Shown here one piece after another: positions 13,491-22,045 of a stretch of 64,000 nucleotides of DNA. Numbering within the stretch: position 1 is the first letter of the stretch; each line of letters opens with the position of its first letter. Position numbers and translations under genes: made by a program. This stretch comes from Tachypleus tridentatus. Its lineage: Eukaryota > Arthropoda > Merostomata > Xiphosura > Limulidae. The notes under the pieces were generated by a model, which worked only from the letters and a program-made list of their open reading frames with translations, searched no databases and was not told the origin of the DNA. Where the stretch lies: NCBI RefSeq assembly GCF_004210375.1, contig NC_134833.1, positions 19,275,396-19,339,395 of the forward strand, written 5' to 3'.

Positions 13491-13686
13491 GGCCTGGCAT
13501 GGCCTAGCGCGTTAAGGCGTGCGTTTCGTAATCTGAGGGCGCGGGTTCGCGCCCGAGTCGTGTCAAACATACTCGCCCTCCCAGCCGTGGGGGGTTATAA
13601 TGTTACGGTCAGTCCCACTATTCGTTGGTAAAAGAGTAGCCCAAGAGTTGGCGGTGGGTGGTGATGACTAGCTGCCTTCCCTGTAG
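13491..13686 (+). mobile_element. SINE-A copy, 3' truncated
   Basis: Belongs to the subfamily whose head reads CGCGTTAAGGCGTGCG. It breaks off inside CTTCCCTGTAG, so the last 80 bp or so, including the A-rich tail, are missing. The flanking sequence does not continue the element. Confidence 0.88.
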
Positions 13687-14098
13687 CCATTGTTTACGTT
13701 TAGGTTCAGTAACTTGAAAAACTTACTTTTAGATTTCCTTGATACCTTGATAACCTTTCGGGGTTACACCATATAGTTTAAAGAAATCTTCCAGGAAACC
13801 CGAGCTCACCCGCCAGTTTTGGTCCTGCTAGCTCTAAAACTGTAAGAGGAATAAGCTGGACGAACGTAAAACACTACAGAATAGAATAGAATAGAACACT
13901 TTGAAAGTAATGAGTATATTCTACAACTCTAAGTGACTCATTGGTTGCCCTATTTTGGTACTTCAGAGTAAAAAAAATGTAATTCTAAGTACTATAAGAC
14001 ACAATTTTTAGTCTATGTTTTTAACTATTTTAGCGTGAATCTAGGTTACTCGTATTGCAATTAATTCAAAGTGGTATCAATACAGACGATGGACAAAG

Positions 14099-14186
14099 AC
14101 TACTACAAGTAATAATTACAGAAGGCTTTTGTCTGTCCTCACACTACTACAAGTAATAATTATAGAAGGCTTTTGTCTGTCCTCAA
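14099..14186. repeat. 44-bp tandem duplication
   Basis: Two near-identical 44-bp copies, each starting ACTACTACAAGTAATAATTA and containing GGCTTTTGTCTGTCCTCA; one base differs. A young local duplication in otherwise unique sequence. Confidence 0.95.
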
Positions 14187-14365
14187 ACGCTAATGTCCTT
14201 TCAAACCTGTTTAATTAAGATAGAGTGTGTCAATGACAACAACCCAACGAATACTGCATTAATTTACTACTAAACTATACTGATTAGTAGTTTTGGCTCG
14301 GAACGAGAAATTTATAATAATATTAAATGTAATATTATATAAAAATCCTTATAAGTAGTTTGAAG

Positions 14366-14472
14366 ATAAACACAAAGCTATACAATGGGCTACCTGTGCT
14401 CTACCCACGACGGGTATCGGAACTAGGTTTCCAGCGTTATAAGTCAGCGCACATACCCTAGTGTCACTGGGG
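14366..14472 (-). mobile_element. SINE-B copy
   Basis: Inverted copy of the shorter SINE family: tail-side CACAAAGCTATACAATGGGC, central GGGTATCGGAAC (inverted B-box region) and head-side CCCTAGTGTCACTGGGG. SINE-B is a 100-120 bp tRNA-derived element with no long body. Confidence 0.75.
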
Positions 14473-15003
14473 AACAATCCTCATAATAAATCTTATAATA
14501 ATAAAAAAACGACAAGAAGAACGGGCATTATTAAAATTTGAAATCTGTTCATTACTTGTTTGGTTTAACATAGAGCTAAACAGTAATGAATCTGCACTCT
14601 GCAAGCCACGTGCCCAAAATGTTAGCGTTATAAGATGAGAATTGTACAGTTTAACCACAAAGGGAGGGATGGAGTGACATCTGGTGGTTTTAAAATAAAA
14701 AGTGAAATAACGGTTTATTAAATTTTAGAATTGTGCAGAAAAATGTTAATCATAGATTGTACTTTTTGGTTCCACTTTAGTTAAAACCATAGTTGTAAAA
14801 AGATGCAAAAACCAACATAACTACCTAGGACATTTAAATTGGATTTATTTTATAACTTCTTTTTAATTTCTCTAATATCTTATGAAATTATCACTTTTCA
14901 AAATTTCTAAGTGAATAGCTCAGCTGCGAAATAGTTTGACAAAAACACTACTATATATCTATATAGGGCTAGCAATAAGTTAACGTTAGAGAAAGTAGAG
15001 ACC

Positions 15004-15150
15004 ATGGGCATAGCTTGGTAGTTAGCACAAGGAGATGCACATTTATTGGTCAAAAGTTCGAGTCACGATATGCTACTGAACAAGCATTGTAGTTTCAGAT
15101 GTTAGAGCGTTATAACCGTGACAGTTCTGTCAGTTTGTTGAGAACGGTAG
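15004..15150 (+). mobile_element. Relic of SINE-A
   Basis: Very diverged. A B box (AAGTTCGAGTCACGATA) is followed at the right distance by AGAGCGTTATAACCGTGACAG, matching the SINE-A body GGGGGCGTTATAATGTGACGG. The remainder is lost. Confidence 0.5.
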
Positions 15151-15204
15151 CATAGCATGCTGGTAATGATACTAAGTGGTTGATCTGTGTTAGTTTATTT
15201 ATAT

Positions 15205-15278
15205 TAGATTAAAGCCACAGTGGGCTATCTGCTGTGCCCAGATTTTAGCGTTGTAAGTTCATGAACTTACTGCTGTCC
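15205..15278 (-). mobile_element. SINE-B fragment
   Basis: Inverted fragment with AAAGCCACAGTGGGCTATCT and GATTTTAGCGTTGTAAGTTC; the central B-box region is deleted. Confidence 0.7.
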
Positions 15279-15302
15279 TTTTGAGGGCTATGCTGTGGTT
15301 TG

Positions 15303-15529
15303 ATTTGTTTTGACTTTCGCACAAAGCTACACGAGGGAAGGCAGCTAGTCATCACCACCCACCGCCAACTCTTGGTGGGCTACTCTTTTAACAACGAATA
15401 GTGGGACTGACCGTCACATTATAACGCCCCCACGGCTTAAAGATTGAGCATATTTGGTGTGACGGGGATTCGAACCCGCGACCCTCGGATTACGAGTCGA
15501 GTGCCTTAACCACCTGGCCATGCCGGGCG
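15303..15529 (-). mobile_element. SINE-A copy with internal deletion
   Basis: Inverted copy. The tail (TTTCGCACAAAGCTACACGA) joins directly to GGGAAGGCAGCTAGTCATCA, so about 45 bp of the 3' body are missing; the head is complete to CATGCCGGGC. Confidence 0.9.
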
Positions 15530-15615
15530 ACTATGTTGTGATTGAGCCGTTATGGGTTTTTTGACCTGACTCTTTAGCCCAAGGGTTGCATAATATGTTG
15601 TTAAGTTCTGGTTTG

Positions 15616-15732
15616 TGTGTGTTTTCTTATAACAAAGCCACATCGGGCAATCTGCTGAGTCCACCGAGGGGAATCGAAACCCTGATTTTAGCGTTGTAAA
15701 TCCGTAGACTTACCGCTGTATCAGCGGGAGAC
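15616..15732 (-). mobile_element. SINE-B, full length with target-site duplication
   Basis: This copy defines the family boundaries: an 11-bp perfect direct repeat GTTCTGGTTTG lies at 15605-15615 and 15733-15743. The element between is 117 bp. Read on the - strand it begins GTCTCCCGCTGATACAGCGG, has a B-box region GGTTTCGATTCCCC, and ends GCTTTGTTATAAGAAAACAC. Confidence 0.93.
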
Positions 15733-16108
15733 GTTCTGGTTTGAAAATACAAAACACCAAAATAAAAATAACAAAACAAAATACGATAATGTTTTGGACA
15801 CTGAACCTATTCTATTGGTTAAACTATTATGAATTTAGAAGAAGTGAAATAATGAGCAAACATATCATTCTTTTTTTCATTTCAAGAAGAAATATTTAAA
15901 CAAAACCTTAATTGATTAAAGCGATTACGACAACTTTAGTTCATAGCAAAGGTTTTAAACACAGAACTACCTTATTATTTTGATTAGTTTGTCTAGGTAT
16001 ATTTCAGAAAAAAAAAACCACACTAAGCAAACTTGGAACTATTTGTATGATAGAAAAACTTTGTGTACTCTCGAAAAAATATAAAACTTCCCAGAAATAA
16101 GCCTATTG

Positions 16109-16240
16109 CTCCCTAGTGGCACAGCAGTACGTCTACGAACTGACAATGCTAGAAACCGGGTTTCGATACTCAGGGTGGCCATAGCACATATAGCCCATCG
16201 TGTAGGTTTATGATTATTTACAAGCAAATAACAAAAAAAA
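16109..16240 (+). mobile_element. SINE-B copy
   Basis: CTAGTGGCACAGCAGTACGT head, GGGTTTCGATACTCAGGGTG B-box region and an A-rich tail near 16230. Confidence 0.8.
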
Positions 16241-16261
16241 ACTTGTTTATTTTAAAATAAA

Positions 16262-16352
16262 ATCACATTGAGCTACTTTCTGCGTTCGTCGCAGGGAATC
16301 GAACTCTCGGGTTTTAGCGTTGCTTTGAAAGTTTGTAGATTTACTGTTGTTC
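16262..16352 (-). mobile_element. SINE-B fragment
   Basis: Inverted fragment 20 bp from the previous copy and facing it: GCAGGGAATCGAACTCTCGG is the inverted B-box region and GTAGATTTACTGTTGT the inverted head. The pair could fold back on itself. Confidence 0.7.
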
Positions 16353-17398
16353 GGTATGTGAGCAGAGATATGGGTTGTAATGAGACATTTAGAAACGAGG
16401 ACTGGAGTCAGTTAAGACACTTAGATTTGTTTCAAGGTTTTTTTAATATATGTTTCAGCATAGTTAAACATACCTTATAAAGGACTGGAATTTCGTTAGC
16501 ACATTTCGCGAGGTTCCACTTACAACGTTTGTCTTCCTGAAATGTATTTCTGTATTGCTGAACATTTGTTCTTTGTTTTAAACAAAAATTTCTCTTTCTT
16601 AAATATATTTCTATAAATTCTTAATATACTTTTCTCTAATACTGCGTTAATAAGAAACATTAGACTATAGTATAACTGAAGAACGTATCAGTTTCTCTTT
16701 GCATTTTTCATGGTGGTTCGAAATTTTCAAAATATCGAAATTAAGTAACTACTTAGTTCCTCAACAGATGACGCTATAACCGAATCTTCAGAAAAAATAT
16801 TGGAAAATTTCGAGAAAAATATTCTGTTTTAGTGAAAATTAAGAAGAAAATTTTCTTGAGAATGTGCAGATAATTTGTAAAATCATAAACAAACATGTGG
16901 TTACGAATCTACTTATTTTTTCTAGTGCATAGTGAGAAAAACTAGCTACGTTATTAGGATTTTCACACAATGACAGGTTGGAACACCTTTCTTCTGAACT
17001 GGGGGTGGTTTAGATGGCGTGAAACCTTACAAATTGTTTTGTTTAATTTGTATCTGATTAATTTAACGACCGTAGATGCAATATTTAAGGAAGGTAAAGA
17101 ATATATCTTCATGCCCTGTCAGTAAATTTCGAATAACATAAATAAGAAGAATTATTGCTTTATGGTTTAGGAAAGCTTGTCCACTGATTTGGAAAGAAAT
17201 ATTCTAGACTGGACGAGAGCGGTAACAATGCCTGGGTACACACTAAATGCTATTTGCTTATTCAAAGGAATCAAAACAGCCAACCTATGTCTTAAGGACG
17301 TTACCATTACACCACATTCTTAATTTGTATTATCGAAACAAAGAAAGAAGGATAAAGGGCCTTGTATTCTTTCCTTCATATGTTTAGTTTACTGTTAG
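16353..17398. other. No feature recognised
   Basis: About 1 kb of AT-rich sequence with no repeat copy or motif-bearing frame that I can identify. Confidence 0.45.
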
Positions 17399-17502
17399 AG
17401 TCCCACAGTGACACAAGTGTATGTCTGCAAACTTACAACACAAGAAACCGGGTTTCGATATCTGTAGTGGGCAAAGCTTGAATATTTCATTGTGTAGCCT
17501 TG
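17399..17502 (+). mobile_element. SINE-B copy (left arm of an inverted pair)
   Basis: CCCACAGTGACACAAGTGTA head, GGGTTTCGATATCTGTAGTG centre and ATTGTGTAGCCTTGTG tail. It abuts an inverted SINE-B with no spacer, tail to tail. Confidence 0.85.
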
Positions 17503-17614
17503 TGTTTTCTTTTAGCAAAGCCACATGGGGTTATCTATTGTGTCTACTGAGTGGAATCGAATCCCTGATTTTAGCGTTGTAAATCCGTAAACTTACCGCT
17601 GTACCAGAAGGGGA
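17503..17614 (-). mobile_element. SINE-B copy (right arm of an inverted pair)
   Basis: Starts TTTTCTTTTAGCAAAGCCAC and ends CCGCTGTACCAGAAGGGGAC. Its B-box region is GTGGAATCGAATCCC. Tail-to-tail contact with the preceding copy suggests insertion into that copy's tail. Confidence 0.87.
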
Positions 17615-18420
17615 CTTTATGCTTTTGCTCTCACCGTTTTATGTTTAGCTTTCAAGTGAGGTATCAATGAATTCATCCACGATTCAGTAGGGAAGATCGA
17701 AGCATCACGGTAGTCAGGAGTAGGATGAACAGACAGGAATACTTTGAAAACATCGATAAACACAATATTGTACTGGCTTGCTGTATAATATTTACCAAGG
17801 TGGTTCTAAATGGTTCCTGAATACCTCTATATGTCATTTGAAGACTTCTGTGCTTCTTATGTTTGGTCCTTAAAGTCGTGATATAGTGACGGATTTCTAT
17901 CACTTTAAAACTTTAAATCATTGTTTGCAGCCCAAACGCTGATAGACTGTAGGAGATGTATTATTTTTAGTCAATAATCATGTCCAAAATGTTAGCTCAA
18001 AGTAAGAAAAATCGGACTGGCTAGTTTTGTTTTTTTAACAAAAATGTCTCCCACTAGCTAATGAGGGGCTTGTTAAATTTATTTCAGTTCGTATAATTTT
18101 AACAAAAAACGTCAGTGAAGAAAGTTCTGGATCTTTTTTTCTCGTTACTTAATGTTCTGAGTCATTCATCTAAGATATCACATCTGTCTTCCTGCAAGAA
18201 AGGCTCCTGCAACGTTGTACATACTATGTGAGTAAGCAGACAGTGACTTTTCGTACAGGCAGATCATGTGATATTTCGAGGATGTAAACTCTTTTACGTT
18301 TCAACACTTTATGTCTTGTGTTTTTTAAATTTTAAAACTAAGTCGAAATCTGAGTATTCCGAGTTGCTCTGACCGAACCACCTGTTATTCTGTGGAATTT
18401 ATCTTGTCATTTTTGGAAGA
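17615..18420. other. No feature recognised
   Basis: About 800 bp between SINEs; the longest open frame (76 codons, - strand, 17673-17903) has no motif. Confidence 0.45.
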
Positions 18421-18665
18421 TCTGTTTGTTTATTTTGGGCTATTCGTGCTAGCAGTTAGCAGTGTAAGACTAGAGAGAAGGCAGCTAGTCATCACCACCC
18501 ACCGCCAACTCTTGGGCTACTCTTTTACTAACGAATAGTGGGATTAGTCACACATTATAACTCTTCCACGGATGGAAAGGCTAGCATGTTTGGTGTGACG
18601 AGGATCCGAACTCGTGACCCTCAGATTACGGGTCGAGTGCTCTAACCACGTGGCTATGCCTGGCT
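18421..18665 (-). mobile_element. SINE-A copy
   Basis: Inverted copy with a shortened tail; TTAGCAGTGTAAGACTAGAG through GTGGCTATGCC is continuous, with a small deletion at the GACCGTCACATTATAACG region. Confidence 0.9.
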
Positions 18666-18924
18666 GTCTTTTTGAGGAAATCAGTGTAGTAGACAGTACC
18701 ATCATATAAATGTGTTTGTGCCGAATCTTATCGAAATGACCAGTCAATGTGCAAATCACAGTGTATTTAACAATGTGATATGATTAATTTACCAAGTAAA
18801 CCGTCTTGTTTTCTTGTGAAATCAATCTAATTTAAACATAAATGTGCAGTGACGAAAGTATTTAAGTTGTCTTTCATGTTTACAAAATTATATAAATCAC
18901 TGTTGAATTTATAACCTATATATA

Positions 18925-19037
18925 CATAGGAAGGTCGAAACGTTGTTCTGTACGTTACTTTAATTAAAGTTTTAATACCCATACCAGCCGTCTTGAGAAT
19001 ACATTTTTACTTCAAGAAAGATTCTCGTCATCATGAA
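18925..19037 (+). mobile_element. Terminal fragment of a Penelope-like element
   Basis: AGGTCGAAACGTTGTTCTGT followed by AGCCGTCTTGAGAATACATT and TTCTCGTCATCATGA match, in order, the end of the Penelope-like element at the right of this window (- strand, 62165-62260). It is an isolated, decayed terminal piece. Confidence 0.7.
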
Positions 19038-19202
19038 TTACTTCATGAGTGTCTTCAACAACAACAACACTTAATTTAAAAAAAAAGGGTTTTTTAAAAG
19101 ACAGTTAATGAACACATGTCTAGCCAGAACTTGACACTAATGTTAATAAGCAATGTATCATAAACGTCAGTGTTATTTCAAATAAAGAAATCTTGAAAAA
19201 GA

Positions 19203-19468
19203 ACCAGAGTGGAAATCATAATCTCCCCCCCCTTAAGAACCAGAGTGGAAATCATAATCTCTCCCCCTCCTTAAGAACCAGAGTGAAAATCATAATCTCC
19301 TCCCCCCTCCTTAAGAACCAGAGTGGAGTGAAAATCCACTCTTAAGGAGGGGGGAGGAGACTATGATTTTCACTCCACTCTGGTTCTTAAGGAGGGGGGA
19401 GGAGACTATGATTTTCACTCCACTCTGGTTCTTAAGAACCAGAGTGGAAATCATAATCTCTCCCTCCT
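19203..19468. repeat. Cluster of direct and inverted 35-40 bp repeats
   Basis: The unit AACCAGAGTGGAAATCATAA plus a C-rich stretch and CCTTAAG occurs three times directly, then twice inverted (GGAGGGGGGAGGAGACTATG, CACTCTGGTTCTTAAG), then once more directly. Adjacent arms can form long perfect hairpins with a C-rich strand and a G-rich strand. The inverted part lies at about 19334-19435. Confidence 0.95.
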
Positions 19469-20810
19469 TTAAATCAAACAATTTTCCGAAAATACTTTCA
19501 ACGTTAATAACAACATCCAGTGATAAACAACAATAATTTACCAACTATCTCGTGACTCTCTCTATTAGTGAAGCTTCCAGCAGGGTATTTATACACTGAG
19601 TTGGTCACGAGAGTACACCTCATGTGATCATAAATTTACATAATCTTCAGCGACATTAATAGTCATCGCGAGAGAAGCTGGTGTCAGTTCCATCATACAT
19701 ACAAATATATTTACTCAAAATACAAAAGATTAGCAAGGAAGTGAGTTAGCGTTTTAATGCAACTAAAAATTCACAGATAAATTAAACGATAGGAGGAAAT
19801 AATAAATAAATACAACCATGGATATAAATAAATAGAATTTGTTATCTCAGAAGAGGAAGATATCGTCTCGAAAGGCAATATTTAGTACCAATAAAGATGA
19901 GGACTTAGACAATAATATGAAGTTGATGAATGTTCGTAAGCTAAAACCTCATAAGTTTCCAGCCACACCCCGAAGTCATCAGGCCGAAAATCTGGAATCA
20001 TAACAACTCCATTCTGTCAAATACTTTACAATTCCTTCTGCTGCAGCTCCGGTGGACTATTGTACCATTGTTTTTTACTTTAAACGTGTCCTTGGAAATG
20101 TTTACAAGATGTTTGGTGTAATATTCACTTCGTGGTCCTTGGGAGAAGTTTGCTGCAACGGAAATTTCGATGGCAACTGGACAGTAGTGAAAGGTAAAGG
20201 CCATTAGAGTGGACACTATCGACAGTGGAAAGCACTGGTTCTTAACTAGCTCGCCAACCCATGTATTCAAGTAGTTCAATTGTAATATGATATATGACTA
20301 AAAAAGGAAGGACATGAAAGTCACAGAAGACTCTCAGCAACCTATCCAAAATGGCTTGACGATCCAGTTTGTGGTCGCTACCCAAGAGTTAAGAATCATT
20401 GGTTAAGGAAGCATGAGACTGGAATATAATAAAGTACAATCAACACTCAGTTTATTTGCTACGAAAAGTAAACGATTATATCTGACGAAGAAGATTAAGC
20501 CTAAGTTGGAAAATAATGTTAAATTATCAGAACCTGTGCACTGTGCACGTTTCGGTTGTCAATCTTATCACATTAATCTAAGGCAGATACTATCGTAACT
20601 CGATTTCCATATGGTATTAAAAGTATGTATTAATAGAGAATAGGTTTAATCATTTAACATTCACCCTTTGTGATTTTTATTCCAGTTTTTTGCTCTAACA
20701 GACGTATACAATCAAACCGTAAAATGCTGATGGACTAGGTACAAATGGTTATAAAACGGTTATAATTTTATAAAGTACGGACTTTAAGATTTTCATTGTA
20801 AGATGTTCGG
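19469..20810. other. No gene recognised
   Basis: A 93-codon - strand frame (19998-20279) has no motif I know. Otherwise AT-rich sequence with no repeat copy identified. Confidence 0.45.
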
Positions 20811-21324
20811 TTTGTTTTGAATTTCACGCAAACCAACACGAGGGCTATCTGCACCAATCGTCATTCGGGCCCGGCATGGTCAAGCGTGTTAAGGCATTCG
20901 TCTCGTAATCCGAGGGTCGCGGGTTCGAATTCCGGTCGCACCAAACATGCTCGCCCCTTCAGCCGTGGGGGCGTTATAATGTGACGGTCAATCTCACTAT
21001 TCGTTGATAAAATATTTCGCGGTGGGTGGTGATGACTAGCTGCCTTCCCTCTAGTCTTATACTGCTAAATTAGGGACGGCTCGCGCAGATAGCCCTCATG
21101 TAGCTTTGCGCGAAATTCAAAACAAACAAGCACTAGCCGTCCCTCCTTTAACAGTCTAAAACTAGAGGGAAGGTAGCTCGTCATCACCACGTGCCACCAA
21201 CTCTATTACTAACAAATAGTGGGATTGAACAACATATTATAACTCCCCCATGGCTGAAAGGGGTAAAGAGGATTCGAACGCGCGATCCTCAGATGACTAC
21301 ACAATTACCTGGCTATTTTGGACT
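20811..21324 (-). mobile_element. SINE-A copy split by a second SINE-A
   Basis: The inverted tail (TTTGTTTTGAATTTCACGCA) is at 20811-20866 and the rest of the same inverted element resumes at 21131-21324 (CACTAGCCGTCCCTCC to GGCTATTTTGGAC). Between them sits a + strand SINE-A. CACCAATCGTCATTC before and CACTAGCCGTCCCTC after are the diverged target-site duplication. Confidence 0.9.
20867..21130 (+). mobile_element. SINE-A nested in an inverted SINE-A
   Basis: Nearly full-length copy from GGGCCCGGCATGGTCAAGCG to GCGCGAAATTCAAAACAAAC, inserted in the 3' body of an older inverted copy. A deletion removes the GAGTAGCCCAAGAGTTGG region. Confidence 0.93.
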
Positions 21325-21740
21325 GTAACATATTGCACTAACTAGAATTATTAAAACTTTTAACCTAAATGAAAAATTTATTCTTGGCGACACATTTTTC
21401 TTAACTTCAGTTCCAATGCTGGTATGAACGTGAACGTGTTAATTAGCCAGATTAAAAAACGGCTTTACTGTGATTAGGGCTTAAGACGTTAATTATTTTA
21501 CAATCTGAGTGCAATAACCAACACATTCATTCTCGCAGTTTTCCATCTTCCACACGTGTTTTGTCAGATAAACAGATTTATAACTACATATATAACTTAT
21601 TCAATTATCGGAAGAAAGCTTGCGTTCATCCAACCAGCATGAGACGAATAGCCTTATCTGGTGACATAAGGTTATCGGCAGTTAACAGTCCTCGTGGTCA
21701 GCATTAGACGTAAAGGCGTGAAATTGTTGGTGCTTTGAGG

Positions 21741-22036
21741 AAAGAGAGAGAGAGAGAGAGGCAAAAAAACCAACAAACTTTCCTTTTCCAAACATTCATT
21801 CGATACTTTAGTAAAATGTCAATACATTTCCATGGAATATATGAAGAGGTGGGAGGGGCGGATGACTTTATTCGTTTTCAGATTATGCGCCAAAACCGAT
21901 CGTTAAGTTTCTAGTGGCATTCAGACATTGTGGCAGACGGTTTCACATCTTTCACCCAACCAGACGAACTTATCTCATTGAAGAACAAGAGTCCTAAGCG
22001 ACATCTACTGTGTTCTGTAATAATCAACCTGAAGTG
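21741..22036 (+). promoter_or_regulatory. Candidate promoter and 5' UTR of the M2 peptidase gene
   Basis: Immediately upstream of the proposed start codon lie a (GA)n tract (about 21743-21761), a TATA-like AATATATG (21836-21843) and a GC box GGGGCGG (21855-21861). An initiator-like TCAGACAT lies near 21920. The spacing is not textbook, and nothing fixes the transcription start, so this is only a candidate. Confidence 0.25.
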
Positions 22037-22045
22037 ATGAGAAAG
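22037..22045 (+). CDS. Ance: M2 peptidase coding exon 1 (start codon)
   Basis: Proposed first coding exon: ATG AGA AAG followed by donor GTGCGT, phase 0. It adds MRK to the hydrophobic stretch encoded by exon 2, giving a typical n-region (two basic residues) plus h-region. Exon 2 has no ATG of its own, so a start must come from upstream; this is the nearest ATG that I noticed with a donor in the right phase. The 5' UTR part of the exon is not delimited. Another start further upstream remains possible. Confidence 0.6.

Noticed and set aside
19998-20279. 93-codon - strand frame
   Set aside because: No motif, no splice context and no recognisable relative; kept only as a remark.
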